Shown: positions 41,790 to 52,716, counted from the stretch's first letter. The stretch is DNA of 55,296 nucleotides from Bacteroidia bacterium (GCA_039924845.1 JBDTAC010000080.1:1-55296), one strand, 5' to 3'. The notes: generated by a model not told the origin, from the sequence alone. Numbers and translations are program-made.

Positions 41790-41811
41790 TTTGAAAAATT
41801 ATTTTTTTGGA
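41790..41811 (-). repeat. Dispersed repeat between the LRR gene and the peptidase gene
   Basis: A minus-strand near-consensus copy directly after the LRR gene's stop and before the peptidase promoter. Confidence 0.85.
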
Positions 41812-41816
41812 GGCAT

Positions 41817-42698
41817 TTATTTTGCATCCCACAAAATAGAACATTTCGGCAACAATGCCTGCAAAATTTCGATATCGTAAGGAGAAAATTTATTTCCTCG
41901 CAAGTCAAGTGTAGTAAGGTTTTTCAGAAAACAAATTTCGTCCGGCAAATGCGTAAATTTATTATTCCGCAACGACAAATATTGTAAATGATGCAAATGG
42001 CAAACGCTTTCCGGCAACGCAATTAAATTATTATTATCCAACTCCAACGTTTGCAAAGAATTTATTTTTCCCAATGCTTTTGGAAGCCGATTTAATTTAC
42101 AAGCAATCAGCGAAAGCGTTTGTAAATTTTGTAAAGAACCAATTGTTCGCGGCAAGGTATCTAAAGGAGAATTGGAAATAGACAAGGTTTTTAAACTGCT
42201 CAAATAACCGATATTATTGGGAAGTTTTAACGTATCTGCTTTGTTATCTTGAATCGAAAATTTTTCCAAACGCTGCCAATAGGCAATGCTTGCAGGTAAA
42301 GAATCGAGATTTGTCAAACTTAAATTCATTTCCATCAAGCCGCTGCAATTCCCGATATCACTTGGCAAAGTAACAAACGGGTTTCCTACAGACGAAAAAT
42401 AAACCAAATTATCGAGTTTGGAAAAATCATCTGGCAATTGTGTAAAGCCATTAAAACCTATCGTAAATACTTCTACATTTTTCAGTTTCCCGATTTTTAA
42501 AAACCATTTTGGATCAACCGTTTCGTTGGTTAAATTAAGTTTATACACTTCGTCCGCTTCTTTGATGGCACTCTTAATATCCTTATACGTAAAGGTGTTT
42601 GGAGGTCCGTATAAATCAAAAGGCGAGGACGTTTCGTCTTGCGAAAAAACAACTAAAGGAATAAAAAAAACGATGTAAAAAATTAATTTTCGGAGCAT
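41817..42698 (-). CDS. Secreted leucine-rich repeat protein
   Basis: About 293 residues from ATG 42698, giving the signal peptide MLRKLIFYIVFFIPLVVFSQ. After a short acidic region come about nine LRRs with the pattern LxxLxLxxNxLxxLPxxIxxLxx: LVYFSSVGNPFVTLPSDIGN, LKTLSISNSPLDTLPRTIGS, LQTLELDNNNLIALPESVCH and LTTLDLRGNKFS. LRRs are protein-binding surfaces; the target is unknown. It resembles Bacteroidota envelope LRR proteins. No sorting domain is present, so it is probably periplasmic. It is divergent from the barrel gene at 42936. Confidence 0.87.
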   Translation of the reverse strand: MLRKLIFYIVFFIPLVVFSQDETSSPFDLYGPPNTFTYKDIKSAIKEADEVYKLNLTNETVDPKWFLKIGKLKNVEVFTIGFNGFTQLPDDFSKLDNLVYFSSVGNPFVTLPSDIGNCSGLMEMNLSLTNLDSLPASIAYWQRLEKFSIQDNKADTLKLPNNIGYLSSLKTLSISNSPLDTLPRTIGSLQNLQTLSLIACKLNRLPKALGKINSLQTLELDNNNLIALPESVCHLHHLQYLSLRNNKFTHLPDEICFLKNLTTLDLRGNKFSPYDIEILQALLPKCSILWDAK

Positions 42699-42763
42699 TA
42701 TTTTTTGATACTGAAATTTTTGTTGGAGCAATTTACTTTTTATTTTTCGTGTGAGAAAAATAT

Positions 42764-42785
42764 CCTTGAAAATTATTTTTTGAGG
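42764..42785 (-). repeat. Dispersed repeat in the divergent gap 42699-42935
   Basis: A minus-strand copy. A weaker TTAA-type relict lies at about 42813-42830. No ORF is visible in this 237-bp gap. Confidence 0.7.
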
Positions 42786-42912
42786 AGAAAGAATAAAATA
42801 AAGCTATTGCAAGAAAATTAATTTTAGACTCCCTTTTATCCTGTTTTTAAGTACTTCATTTCTATTTCTTATGAAAAAACGGTTACAAGTGTTTCTACCA
42901 TCATTTTCTGCT

Positions 42913-42920
42913 TACATTTG
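42913..42920 (+). promoter_or_regulatory. Predicted -7 box TACATTTG of the barrel gene
   Basis: A perfect TAnnTTTG, 15 nt upstream of the ATG at 42936, so the leader is very short. Confidence 0.6.
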
Positions 42921-42935
42921 CGCGTATTTTTTCGG

Positions 42936-43676
42936 ATGAAAAACAGGGTTCAAAAAATTATTTTTTCGATGCTGCTTTTTTGCAGTTCGCAGCAAATGCT
43001 GTTGGCACAAGGCAACGGTTTTTTGCAAACTTTTGAATTAAAAAAAAGATTTGCAATTGCTCCAGTACTTTCTTTTTATCAAAACAATTCGGATTATACG
43101 GCGAATACGAAATCCTCTCCAGGGTTTAATATCCGCGCAGAAGAAGAAATTTTGTTCCGTACCAATTTGAGTATTCTTGCAGGAATCGAATACGTACGGC
43201 AAGGCATGACTTTTAATTCCTATTATTTTGAACGAGGATATTCTGTTATTTACGATAAAAATTTTAATTACGAGCATACTCTTTCTACCAACGAACTTCA
43301 AATTCCTTTATTGGTAAAGCAAAGTTTCTCGAGTGAAAAGGACAATAAAAACACTTTTTATTTTGTCGCCGGATGGGCACTTCATTATATGTTATACGCT
43401 CACGCAAGTATTTTATCGGATGTTACGCAACATCAAATTTGGAAAGGGCAAACCAATCTCGCCGTTCAATATCCTCTTTTCGGAAAAGTAGCAGGAAGTT
43501 TGTTAGAAACTGGTCTGGGCTTTCAACACAACAACCGCCTATTACAAAATGCAGTGTTCATTGATTTTATATACAAATACAACCTCACACCATTTTTATA
43601 TACTGGCAACGGAACTTCTAACCAATTGTATTTCAGAAATTCGAGTTTGAGTATCGCCATCGGATACAAAATGTAA
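42936..43676 (+). CDS. Outer-membrane beta-barrel protein
   Basis: About 246 residues from ATG 42936; a TTG at 42918 lies in the -7 box and can be excluded. The signal peptide MKNRVQKIIFSMLLFCSSQQ ends near LLAQG, and its KIIFS is encoded by a repeat copy. The mature part has alternating strands (FAIAPVLSFYQNN, INLSILAGIEYVRQGMTFNS-like segments, ELQIPLLVKQSF) and ends with SLSIAIGYKM. It looks like a PorT-like barrel of unknown ligand. tRNA-Ala follows on the opposite strand. Confidence 0.78.
   Translation: MKNRVQKIIFSMLLFCSSQQMLLAQGNGFLQTFELKKRFAIAPVLSFYQNNSDYTANTKSSPGFNIRAEEEILFRTNLSILAGIEYVRQGMTFNSYYFERGYSVIYDKNFNYEHTLSTNELQIPLLVKQSFSSEKDNKNTFYFVAGWALHYMLYAHASILSDVTQHQIWKGQTNLAVQYPLFGKVAGSLLETGLGFQHNNRLLQNAVFIDFIYKYNLTPFLYTGNGTSNQLYFRNSSLSIAIGYKM
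42948..42970 (-). repeat. Dispersed repeat inside a signal peptide
   Basis: Read as QKIIFS, the second stop-free frame of the repeat, in the hydrophobic core of the signal sequence. Confidence 0.8.
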
Positions 43677-43681
43677 TTGTA

Positions 43682-43757
<76 letters not shown>

Positions 43758-43778
43758 TTTGAAAATTATTTTTTCGGA
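43758..43778 (-). repeat. Dispersed repeat in the tRNA-Ala 5' leader
   Basis: A copy between the -7 box (43780-43787) and the mature 5' end of the tRNA. It would be transcribed as the leader removed by RNase P. Confidence 0.8.
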
Positions 43779-43779
43779 A

Positions 43780-43787
43780 CAAAAATA
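43780..43787 (-). promoter_or_regulatory. Predicted tRNA-Ala -7 box TATTTTTG
   Basis: A perfect TAnnTTTG, 22 nt upstream of the first base of the tRNA. A TTTG at 43804-43807 could be the -33 element. Confidence 0.65.
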
Positions 43788-43822
43788 CTAAATAATTGAT
43801 TGACAAAATTTTTATTTTTTCT

Positions 43823-44803
43823 TTACTTTTCTCTGTTCATAAGACTTTCAGCAAACGATTTCAAAATTATTTTTTTAGATGCCGGAATTTTTATGGCGTC
43901 CATATTTTTCATCGCTTTTTTATAATACTGCTGAATGTACGATTCTGCAATGCTTTTAACGCCCAACTCATCGTATATTTTTTTGACAGCACTTATTTTC
44001 TCTTTCGAAAAATTATTTTTTTGAGCAACTATTTTTTTTAATTTTTTTCGCGTGTCATTGTCTGCTTTATCGAGCGCTGAGATGAGCAACAATGTTTTTT
44101 TATTCGCAAGAATATCGCCGCCCGTTTGTTTTCCGAATTTTGTTTCGTCGCCATACACATCCAACAAATCATCTTGTAATTGAAAAGCAATTCCGATATT
44201 TTTTCCGAACGCATATATTTTTTCTGCTTCCGTATTTGTCGCTCCCGCCGTAAGCGCGCCTATTTTCAAGCTGGCAGCAATTAACACGGCCGTTTTTAAC
44301 GTAATCATTTCCAAATAATCGTTCACAGAAACTTTTTTCTGCGTCTCGAAATTCATGTCCAATTGTTGTCCTCTGCACACTTCAATCGCGGTAGAATTAA
44401 AGATAGAAAACACATTTGAAAAACTTTTTTTCTCACATTTACTGAGACATTTATAAGCTTCTACCAACAAAGTATCACCACTTAAAATAGCTACATTTTC
44501 ATTCCATTTTTGATGCACCGTTGTTTGATTGCGACGCAAAGGAGCTTTGTCCATAATGTCATCGTGCATCAATGTGAAATTATGAAACAACTCGATGGAA
44601 AGCGCAGCTGGCAAAGCTTTTTTGATATTTCCGCCAAACATTTCGCAAGCATTTAAAAGCAAAACGGGGCGCGTTCTTTTTCCATCTAACGAAAGCATAT
44701 AGGTAATTGGGCGGTATAATTCTTCCGGTGAAAAAATTAATTTTTCAGAAAAATTTTCTAACTCGATGCTAAAAAAATCTCGGAGTTGTTCAATTGTTTT
44801 CAC
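43823..44803 (-). CDS. Polyprenyl diphosphate synthase (trans-isoprenyl)
   Basis: This 326-residue enzyme extends allylic diphosphates with isopentenyl diphosphate. The first Asp-rich motif is HDDIMD (followed by KAPLRRNQTTVH), the second QLQDDLLDVYGDETKFGKQTGGD. GKRTRPVLLLNACEMFGG is conserved. The chain length (geranylgeranyl or longer, for example menaquinone side chain) cannot be told. It starts at GTG 44803, overlapping the stop of the epimerase gene by four bases (GTGA), so translation is coupled. Three repeat copies lie inside it (44729, 44004, 43859), read as EKLIFSP, QKNNFSK and KKIILKS. Confidence 0.93.
   Translation of the reverse strand: MKTIEQLRDFFSIELENFSEKLIFSPEELYRPITYMLSLDGKRTRPVLLLNACEMFGGNIKKALPAALSIELFHNFTLMHDDIMDKAPLRRNQTTVHQKWNENVAILSGDTLLVEAYKCLSKCEKKSFSNVFSIFNSTAIEVCRGQQLDMNFETQKKVSVNDYLEMITLKTAVLIAASLKIGALTAGATNTEAEKIYAFGKNIGIAFQLQDDLLDVYGDETKFGKQTGGDILANKKTLLLISALDKADNDTRKKLKKIVAQKNNFSKEKISAVKKIYDELGVKSIAESYIQQYYKKAMKNMDAIKIPASKKIILKSFAESLMNREK
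43859..43880 (-). repeat. Dispersed repeat at the 3' end of the prenyl synthase gene
   Basis: Read as KKIIL near the C-terminus. Confidence 0.65.
44004..44024 (-). repeat. Dispersed repeat inside the prenyl synthase gene
   Basis: A near-consensus copy read as AQKNNFSKEK in the loop before the last helices. Confidence 0.85.
44729..44749. repeat. TTAA-centred repeat near the prenyl synthase N-terminus
   Basis: Read as SEKLIFSP at about residues 19-26. Confidence 0.65.
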
Positions 44804-45735
44804 AGAATAAATCGGGTATTTTGAAGCACTTGTTTCAAGCCTTCTTCCAATGAAAGTAGTGGTCGATCCAATAATAAATTCATTTTTGAAATATCTGGCC
44901 TCCGACGCGTCATATCGCCTTCTTCCAGAGCCGGCAAAAAATTAATTTTTGAAGAAGAATGACACACTTTGATAATCGTATTCGCCAATTCCAATATCGA
45001 AACTTCAATGTTTCCGCCAATATTTACCACATCGTTCACAAATTTATTTTGATAAAATGCGTTGATACACGCCTCGATGTGATCATTTATAAAACAAAAA
45101 GTACGCGTTTGTTTTCCGTCTCCGTAAATCGAAATAGGTTTATTTTTTAATGCTGCCGCGATGAATTTCGATACCACAAAATCTTTGCTTTGTTTCGGTC
45201 CATACGTATTGAAAAAACGAAAAACAGTATAATCCAGCCCAAATTCTTTTTTATAAGATTTAAGATAGGCTTCGCCCGCGTTCTTAACAATAGCGTAAGG
45301 AAGACGAGAATTTAACGGAGTTGTTTCTTCGTTCTGCGGATATTCCACCGGCTCTCCATATACTTCGGAAGAAGAAGAATAATACACTCTTTTCACTCCT
45401 GTATTTTTGGAAAGATTGAGAATGTTTTTTATTCCCTCTAAATCATTTAAAACCATTACAGGGTGCTCCAAAGTACGCTTTACGCCCACTACGGCGGCAT
45501 AATGAAAAACGTAATCAAAAGAATAAGCGAAAAAAACGCTTGAAATATCTGTAAAATTATTTACATCGCATTTAATAAATTTGATGTTTGAGTGTTTGGA
45601 TGCAGGGATTTTTTTCACGTCTCCCGTAAGGAGGTTATCTACAATAACGACAAAATTTTCCGCATTCTCCGCTAGCTTTTCAGCCACTGCGCTTGCGATA
45701 AATCCGGCACCTCCAGTAACAAGTATTTTGTTCAT
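44800..45735 (-). CDS. NAD-dependent epimerase/dehydratase (sugar nucleotide)
   Basis: This 311-residue extended SDR enzyme starts at ATG 45735 with MNKILVTGGAGFIASAVAEK. The Rossmann motif is GGAGFIA, with Ala in place of the third Gly. The catalytic Tyr-Lys lies in YAIVKNAGE after SSSEVYGEP. NTYGPKQ and DGKQTRTFCFINDH resemble UDP-glucuronate decarboxylase and related epimerases, so a UDP-sugar is the likely substrate. It lies between rmlA and the prenyl synthase in a tight operon, which suggests a role in surface polysaccharide. Confidence 0.87.
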   Translation of the reverse strand: MNKILVTGGAGFIASAVAEKLAENAENFVVIVDNLLTGDVKKIPASKHSNIKFIKCDVNNFTDISSVFFAYSFDYVFHYAAVVGVKRTLEHPVMVLNDLEGIKNILNLSKNTGVKRVYYSSSSEVYGEPVEYPQNEETTPLNSRLPYAIVKNAGEAYLKSYKKEFGLDYTVFRFFNTYGPKQSKDFVVSKFIAAALKNKPISIYGDGKQTRTFCFINDHIEACINAFYQNKFVNDVVNIGGNIEVSILELANTIIKVCHSSSKINFLPALEEGDMTRRRPDISKMNLLLDRPLLSLEEGLKQVLQNTRFIL

Positions 45736-45746
45736 TTCAATTTTTA

Positions 45747-46607
<861 letters not shown>

Positions 46608-46627
46608 GAATTTGTAATTTAAAGAAA

Positions 46628-46657
46628 CAAAAATAAAACAATTAATGACAGTGCGAC
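46628..46657 (-). promoter_or_regulatory. Predicted promoter of the rmlA operon
   Basis: On the minus strand, the -7 box TATTTTTG (46628-46635) is preceded by TTTG (46657-46660) at 21 nt. The leader to ATG 46607 is about 20 nt. Confidence 0.55.
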
Positions 46658-46671
46658 AAATCAATTTTCCA

Positions 46672-49371
46672 TCACTGCAATTGATACAAAATAATATTTT
46701 TATCTGGACTTCCTGTAATCAAATAAAGTTGCCCATCGTTGTTCATATCTGCAATACTAAAAAGCGTATTTCCATACAAAAGAAAGCCGCTACAAAGTCT
46801 ACCGTTATTGTCAATCAGAAATAATTCGTTTGTGCTTTTAGACACCACTCCTATTCTTCCACTATTATCAGGATACAAAAAGAATAAAGGTTTTTTATTC
46901 ATTTCCGTTTTAAAATCATAGCTGAACGAATAACTTTTATCTGGATTATAAACCGACAATTTTTCATGCGTGAGAAAAATATATTTTCGAATTTTAGTAT
47001 TATCTAAATCTTTGTAATCAAAATATGGATTTTCTTTAAAATCACCAATCTTAATGGTTTCTGGCTCATCTCGAAAACTTAAACGAAGAATATTTCCAAG
47101 TGTATCGGCACAAATAATTTTCGACTGCTCCAAGTTTTTTTCAGCATCAATAAAAAAATGAGTTACGGGAGCATGTAACGTATTTTGCAATTGAAGTCGC
47201 GTTCTCCCTTGCCTATCTAAAAAATAAGTATCTCCAGTACTGTCAATCGCTACGATGTAATCCTTTCCAGCCACCGTACAACGCTCAATAGGTGCGAGAA
47301 TCACATTTTTTGAAACATCAAATTTCCAGCCATCTACCAAACTTCCATCCGCCTCATAATTATAAATATGTTTATCTGCGCAAGCAATCATCATCCGATA
47401 ATCTTTGTTGTTTTCATAATCAAATACAGCAAGCGAATTAGTAGCGTTCGCAGGCAATTTAACAGGATAACCTTCCACATTTTTTCCATTTCTATCAATC
47501 AAATAAATAGAAGAAGTGGTATTAAAAAGCAATTGCAATTTGTCGTTTTTGTACCGATCAATTTGCGTTACACCACCTTTTATTTTTTTATCCAGCGATT
47601 GTTTCCATAAAATTTTTCCGGTATTACTGATGAGATAAATTTTATTCGCATCGTCTTGCACAAAAATTTCTTTTTCACCTGTTAAATGGTTCGTAACAAA
47701 ATACGGTTGCGTGCTCACCGTGGTGTCTAATTTTATTTCCCAAATAGAGTTACTTTCTTTTTTGTAGATGGGATTTCGTTTGAAATAGGCATTTGTATAA
47801 AACACTCCTTTATCCGCACTAAATTGAATTCCGAAAGCTTGAAATTTTTGAAGAAGTGGCAATTTATTTTCGAGCTCTTTCGAAAAATTATTTTTTAAAA
47901 CTGATTCCAACACTTTGGTGGAACGAGCAATGTTCGCATAAAAATAAACATTCGATTCTTTGTCTAAATGATCGCTTGAAAACTCTTTGTAATAGATATC
48001 ATTTTGCAATGTTTTGCCACTTTTATTGGCTTGAATAAATTTTTTCAATGCCTCCGAACTGTTTGCAAACACAACATAATCTCCAACAATAGTGTAATAA
48101 TTATTTGTTATCGACGAAAAAATAGTTCCAAAAATTTCGGAAAGTTCATTTTTTACCGGCAAATGATAGATCCCAACACCTTGATAATTCTCAGAATCCG
48201 TTTTTAACTCCAAAAGTGCATTCAGGGAATCTGTTAAATTATTTAATGTCGCTTTTGCATTCTCGATTTCATTACTATGAAAAATAGCATACGCATTGTC
48301 CGACCAATCGCTGCTTTCAGGTTCAGTAACAACCAAGGCAATTTCATTTTCGGTCCACGAAAAAATATTTTTTTTTACGACATTTACGAGTGTGTCAGAA
48401 TTTTTTTTTCGATTTAAAAATTCAGAATAATCATTTTTAAAAGAAGTAACATCACTTATTCCCATCAAAAGAAACATTGCTGTATTTGCAGGTACAACGC
48501 TTGTTAACTCAATATTTTGAGGCTTTTGTTTAGAAAATAAATTAAGAAATTTTTTTTGAGAAATGTCTGCTACAGAAAAACCATCCAGCATTACTTCGCT
48601 CGGTTTTACTGAAAAATCAAGCGCCGTCCAATTTGCAAAAGGTGAAAAGAAGTCTCGATTTTCATTTTCTAAATACGTATTTAAACTCGAATGGATTCGT
48701 TCATAATTCACGAAAAGTGTTGCATCTACGGCTTTTCCAGCTGTATTAAATACTTGTGAAAAATTTTTATCCTGCAGTAAAGATGTGCCATTTTCTGTTT
48801 GCTGAATGGCTTTTTGTACAAGTGTTAAATTAAATCCGGCAATAAAAATACCTTTCGAAAAAGCATAATTAAATTTCGTATTTTTTTCTACAGAGATTGA
48901 ATTTACTGATATTCCATCGAAATTTTGTGTGTATTTTTTTTTATCCTTAAATGATTTATTAATAAAATCCTCTACTATTTCACGCTTAGTAATATCAGGC
49001 AAACTGTAGGAAAAAAGGAAATCTAAATGATTTTTTTGTGTTTCGTGAGCAGAAATAAAAAAAGGATTTTCATCCAACAATCCAATAATATCAGGAGAAT
49101 TTTGAATAAGCGAATCTATAATAAATCCATTTTTATTGATGTCCGAAAAAATATTTTCCGATAAAAAATCTTGCCAAATAATGTTATTCTGAGAAATTTT
49201 TTTCCAAAATATATCTGCTGAATTACTTCGAATAATAAAAACAGCGTCCGCAGGGATTGCATTAATAGCAGTACTTACAGGTGTTTTTATTTTTCTAAGA
49301 TAAAAAAAACCAAAAATTCCTGCTACAATAACAGCAGTTACAAAGGTTCCGAAAAATATTTTTTTGAACAT
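46672..49371 (-). CDS. Large envelope protein with N-terminal anchor and C-terminal beta-propeller-like domain
   Basis: This 899-residue protein has one N-terminal membrane helix ([20 protein letters not shown], residues about 8-27). Residues about 40-560 are a soluble region with [17 protein letters not shown] and [20 protein letters not shown], resembling DUF3352-like proteins. Residues about 580-899 contain PQQ-like propeller strands ([59 protein letters not shown]). It lies 50 nt behind rnhB on the same strand. Function is unknown. The first residues MFKKIFF and internal segments ([24 protein letters not shown]) are encoded by repeat copies or variants. Confidence 0.7.
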   Translation of the reverse strand: MFKKIFFGTFVTAVIVAGIFGFFYLRKIKTPVSTAINAIPADAVFIIRSNSADIFWKKISQNNIIWQDFLSENIFSDINKNGFIIDSLIQNSPDIIGLLDENPFFISAHETQKNHLDFLFSYSLPDITKREIVEDFINKSFKDKKKYTQNFDGISVNSISVEKNTKFNYAFSKGIFIAGFNLTLVQKAIQQTENGTSLLQDKNFSQVFNTAGKAVDATLFVNYERIHSSLNTYLENENRDFFSPFANWTALDFSVKPSEVMLDGFSVADISQKKFLNLFSKQKPQNIELTSVVPANTAMFLLMGISDVTSFKNDYSEFLNRKKNSDTLVNVVKKNIFSWTENEIALVVTEPESSDWSDNAYAIFHSNEIENAKATLNNLTDSLNALLELKTDSENYQGVGIYHLPVKNELSEIFGTIFSSITNNYYTIVGDYVVFANSSEALKKFIQANKSGKTLQNDIYYKEFSSDHLDKESNVYFYANIARSTKVLESVLKNNFSKELENKLPLLQKFQAFGIQFSADKGVFYTNAYFKRNPIYKKESNSIWEIKLDTTVSTQPYFVTNHLTGEKEIFVQDDANKIYLISNTGKILWKQSLDKKIKGGVTQIDRYKNDKLQLLFNTTSSIYLIDRNGKNVEGYPVKLPANATNSLAVFDYENNKDYRMMIACADKHIYNYEADGSLVDGWKFDVSKNVILAPIERCTVAGKDYIVAIDSTGDTYFLDRQGRTRLQLQNTLHAPVTHFFIDAEKNLEQSKIICADTLGNILRLSFRDEPETIKIGDFKENPYFDYKDLDNTKIRKYIFLTHEKLSVYNPDKSYSFSYDFKTEMNKKPLFFLYPDNSGRIGVVSKSTNELFLIDNNGRLCSGFLLYGNTLFSIADMNNDGQLYLITGSPDKNIILYQLQ
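47878..47900 (-). repeat. Dispersed repeat inside the 899-residue envelope protein gene
   Basis: Read as VLKNNFSKE near residue 490. TAT-centred variants in the same gene lie at 48359-48377 and 49145-49160. Confidence 0.8.
49347..49370. repeat. TAT-centred repeat across the start of the envelope protein gene
   Basis: The copy with ttc and gaa ends covers codons 1-7 (MFKKIFF). Confidence 0.6.
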
Positions 49372-49421
49372 GAAATTTTCGCTCGGTTTTTCGCAATCAA
49401 AATTAGGAATAAAAGCGCAGC

Positions 49422-50021
49422 TTAAAACGGAAATGTAAGTTGTTCTGGCAACATCCGAAATGTTTTTCGATGAAAATCCGTAATTCCTATTTTTCTTATG
49501 GCTTCGCGGTGCTCGCGTGTAGGATATCCTTTATTTTTGAGCCAATTGTACTGCGGAAATTGCGCGTGCAAATCATCCATAAAATCATCTCGATACGTTT
49601 TGGCAAGCACAGATGCCGCGGCAATCGATAAATATTTTCCATCGCCTTGAATAATGCAATGGTGCGGAATTTTTTTATATTTCGTAAACCGATTTCCGTC
49701 AATGAGCAGCAATTGCGGCTTTTTCGAAAGCTTTTCAATCGCACGGTGCATTGCTAAAAAAGAGGCGTTCAAAATATTTATTTTATCAATCTCATTGTTA
49801 TCAACGATTCCAACTGCCCAAGCAATCGCTTTTTTTTCAATAATTGGGCGTAGTATTTTGCGTTGTTTGTCGGTTAATTGTTTCGAATCATTCAACAAAG
49901 AATCCTTAAAATTTTTCGGAAGAATAACTGCTGCTGCATAGACCGGTCCTGCCAAACAGCCTCTACCGGCTTCATCACAACCAGCCTCAATTAATTTTTT
50001 ATCAAAGTATTTTTCCAGCAT
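49422..50021 (-). CDS. rnhB: Ribonuclease HII
   Basis: This 199-residue enzyme cleaves RNA in RNA-DNA hybrids and removes single ribonucleotides. It starts at ATG 50021 with [20 protein letters not shown]. The catalytic Asp-Glu is in [19 protein letters not shown], the third carboxylate in LLIDGNRF, and [20 protein letters not shown] is conserved. The start lies inside the end of the glycosyltransferase gene, giving a 20-bp overlap. Length is standard. Confidence 0.95.
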   Translation of the reverse strand: MLEKYFDKKLIEAGCDEAGRGCLAGPVYAAAVILPKNFKDSLLNDSKQLTDKQRKILRPIIEKKAIAWAVGIVDNNEIDKINILNASFLAMHRAIEKLSKKPQLLLIDGNRFTKYKKIPHHCIIQGDGKYLSIAAASVLAKTYRDDFMDDLHAQFPQYNWLKNKGYPTREHREAIRKIGITDFHRKTFRMLPEQLTFPF

Positions 50022-51153
50022 ACGGGTTTTCTGAAACTGTTTTTTCGATGCTATTCCAAAGCAAAGACGCTGTTTTATCCCACGAAAAATGCGCACTTCG
50101 AATTCTTCCCTTTTCGATTAACATTTTACGAAATTGTTCGTCTTGAGAAATTTTCAACATCCCATCCTTTATACTTTCTACGGAAAAAGGATCTACTAGC
50201 AAAGCTGCATCGGCAGCTATTTCTGGCATAGAAGTAACGTTGGACGTAATTACCGGAACATCGCATTTCATCGCTTCCAACAAGGGAATTCCGAAACCTT
50301 CAAAATACGGAACGTAAGTTATAGCAAATGCGGCAGCCGTTATTTGATACAATTGTTCGGCATTCATTCTACCCACAAAAACAACCTCATTTTTAAAATT
50401 CATTTTTTCGTACGCAGCTTCCATTTCACTTGTCCACCAATACTTTTCGCCTACAATCACTAATTTTATCGCAGAAGTCGCTGCCTTCTTAAATGCATCA
50501 AAAGCCTGTAATAAACGTGTAATATTTTTTCGAGGATGCAATGAACCTACAAATAAAAAATAATCGCAAGATTGGCTGTATTTCTGCTTTACCGCTATTT
50601 TTTCAATTTCACTTATCGGAGAAAAAAGGGTATTGACACCATCGTACACGACGTCAATTTTATCGGGAGAGATGCTGTATAATTTGGAAATATCTTGTTT
50701 CGAATATTCCGAAACAGTAGCAATTCGTGCAGCTTTTTTCGCAAAAAGTGGAAAAAAATGTTGATAATATTTTCGGAATGAAAAAGGTAAATCTTGTGGA
50801 TAATATTCAAAATTCAAATCGTGAATAACTGGCAAAGACGGCACATTGGCAGCAAGCGAAAGGTAGCCATCTGGCGACAAAAACACATCTGGTTTTGCTT
50901 TATTTAAAAATTTACCAAGCGAAAATTCAAACCACCAATAATAAAGAATCGGATGACGCGCTTGAGGAAAAAAAACGACTGGCGTTATATTATCTGAAAA
51001 AATAAACGATTCATCAAAATCACGATCAAAGACAAAAATAAAATGATCTTCGGGATGTTGCTGCGTAATTCTTTTCAATGTTTCGTAGGAAAACCAACCG
51101 ATTCCTTCGAGTTTGTTTTTTAAAAGCAGGCGTGTATTGACGACAATTTCCAA
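50002..51153 (-). CDS. GT4-family glycosyltransferase
   Basis: I start at TTG 51153, giving [20 protein letters not shown], the usual GT4 opening. The frame is open to 51246, but that upstream part overlaps the predicted -7 box. The GT-B fold shows the donor-site block [33 protein letters not shown] and the conserved [20 protein letters not shown] with the E(x7)E pair. It transfers a sugar from a nucleotide donor to a surface glycan; the exact sugar is unknown. It overlaps rnhB by 20 bp and is divergent from the flippase gene. Confidence 0.88.
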   Translation of the reverse strand: MEIVVNTRLLLKNKLEGIGWFSYETLKRITQQHPEDHFIFVFDRDFDESFIFSDNITPVVFFPQARHPILYYWWFEFSLGKFLNKAKPDVFLSPDGYLSLAANVPSLPVIHDLNFEYYPQDLPFSFRKYYQHFFPLFAKKAARIATVSEYSKQDISKLYSISPDKIDVVYDGVNTLFSPISEIEKIAVKQKYSQSCDYFLFVGSLHPRKNITRLLQAFDAFKKAATSAIKLVIVGEKYWWTSEMEAAYEKMNFKNEVVFVGRMNAEQLYQITAAAFAITYVPYFEGFGIPLLEAMKCDVPVITSNVTSMPEIAADAALLVDPFSVESIKDGMLKISQDEQFRKMLIEKGRIRSAHFSWDKTASLLWNSIEKTVSENPYAGKIL

Positions 51154-51243
51154 TGGATAGAAGAATTGAATTAAAAAAATTATTTTTACGCAAAACCGTT
51201 TTAAAATAATATTTTTGCGAACGCACTTATCGGCGTAAGAGCA

Positions 51244-51251
51244 CAAAAGTA
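51244..51251 (-). promoter_or_regulatory. Predicted GT4 -7 box TACTTTTG
   Basis: A perfect TAnnTTTG on the minus strand, about 90 nt upstream of TTG 51153. A copy-like relict of the repeat (51170-51187) lies in the leader. Confidence 0.55.
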
Positions 51252-51269
51252 ATAAGATTTAAAATTAGC

Positions 51270-52709
51270 ATGCGAAAAAAATTCGTTACCAATTTAGCTT
51301 TTGTTTTAGCACTCAACCTGTTCATCAAACCGATATGGATTTTCGGTATTGACAGAACCGTTCAAAATGTAGTAGGTGCAGCCGATTACGGTCTTTATTT
51401 CTCCTTATTTAATTTTTCTTTTCTACTTAATATTTTATTGGATATCGGCATCACCAATTTCAATAACCGAAACATTGCACAAAACAATCATTTACTCAAC
51501 AAACATTTTTCGAGTTTAGTTATTTTAAAAATCATGCTTGCTTGTGTTTACATGACTGCAACGCTTTTATGTGGATTATTAATTGGGTATGACGTACGTT
51601 TGATGAAATTGCTTTTTGTACTTGGCGTGAATCAATTTCTCATTTCCTTTATTTTGTATTTGCGCTCCAACCTTGCCGGATTACATCTTTTCAAAACAGA
51701 CAGTGTTGTATCGATATTAGATAGAGTTATTCAGATTACACTTTGTGCGTCTATTTTATGGGGACATGTTTTTAATCTGAAAATGGACATTATGTTATTT
51801 GTGTATGCACAAACCACTGGCTATTTTTTGACAGCACTCATCACCTCTATTATTGTCATGAAAAAAGCAAAATTTCTAAAATTGAAATGGCATTTCGCCT
51901 TTTTCATTATGATTTTAAAACAGAGTTACCCTTTTGCCGTTTTAGTTTTATTAATGTCGTTTTATAACCGAATTGACTCTGTAATGCTGGAACGGATGCT
52001 TCCTGATGGAGCCACGCAATCAGGCATTTACGCGCAAGCATTTCGTTTATTAGATGCTTCTAACATGATTGCGTTTTTATTTGCAGGATTATTGCTTCCT
52101 ATTTTTTCGCGCATGATAAAATACAAAGAATCGGTGGAACATCTCGTCAAATTGTCTTTCACCATGCTCATCACACTTTCTGTGATTGTAGCCGCTGGAT
52201 GCTTTTTTTATTCGCACGAAATGATGTCCTTCCTTTACAAAGCCAACACAGAATATTCCTCACCGGTATTCGGAATATTGATGTCGTGTTTTATCGCTAT
52301 TTCCACCACGTATGTCTTCGGCACATTATTAACCGCCAATAACAATTTGAAACAACTCAACATCATGGCAGCTTGCGGTATGGTGATAAATATTTTATTA
52401 AATTTTTATTTGATTCCGCATTACAAAGCGCTTGGTTCCGCATGCGCTAGTTTAACCACGCAGTTTCTCACGGCAACTGCACAAGTAATTATCGTACAAT
52501 ATGTTTTTAAATTTAAAATCAACTACCGTTTAATAAGTACCATTCTTGTTTTCATTGCGGGTGTTATTTTCATCAATTATTTTTCCAAACAAATGCCTTA
52601 CGATTGGAAAATAAATTTTGTATTGATGGGCGCAGGTTGCATTTTATGGGCGTTTATCATTAAACTGATTCGTATTAAATCCATGCTTCGGATTTTGAAA
52701 TACGGATAA
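51270..52709 (+). CDS. Oligosaccharide flippase (Wzx-like, MOP superfamily)
   Basis: This 479-residue inner-membrane protein has about 12-14 hydrophobic helices. The N-terminal block FIKPIWIFGIDRTVQNVVGA, ADYGLYFSLFNFSFLLNILL and SYPFAVLVLLMSFYNRIDSV match the polysaccharide biosynthesis / MATE-like flippase family. It would move lipid-linked sugar units across the inner membrane. Next to the GT4 gene and near rmlA, it forms a small surface-glycan locus. Convergent with lptD, and the gap is filled with repeats. Confidence 0.87.
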   Translation: MRKKFVTNLAFVLALNLFIKPIWIFGIDRTVQNVVGAADYGLYFSLFNFSFLLNILLDIGITNFNNRNIAQNNHLLNKHFSSLVILKIMLACVYMTATLLCGLLIGYDVRLMKLLFVLGVNQFLISFILYLRSNLAGLHLFKTDSVVSILDRVIQITLCASILWGHVFNLKMDIMLFVYAQTTGYFLTALITSIIVMKKAKFLKLKWHFAFFIMILKQSYPFAVLVLLMSFYNRIDSVMLERMLPDGATQSGIYAQAFRLLDASNMIAFLFAGLLLPIFSRMIKYKESVEHLVKLSFTMLITLSVIVAAGCFFYSHEMMSFLYKANTEYSSPVFGILMSCFIAISTTYVFGTLLTANNNLKQLNIMAACGMVINILLNFYLIPHYKALGSACASLTTQFLTATAQVIIVQYVFKFKINYRLISTILVFIAGVIFINYFSKQMPYDWKINFVLMGAGCILWAFIIKLIRIKSMLRILKYG

Positions 52710-52716
52710 ATTTAGG

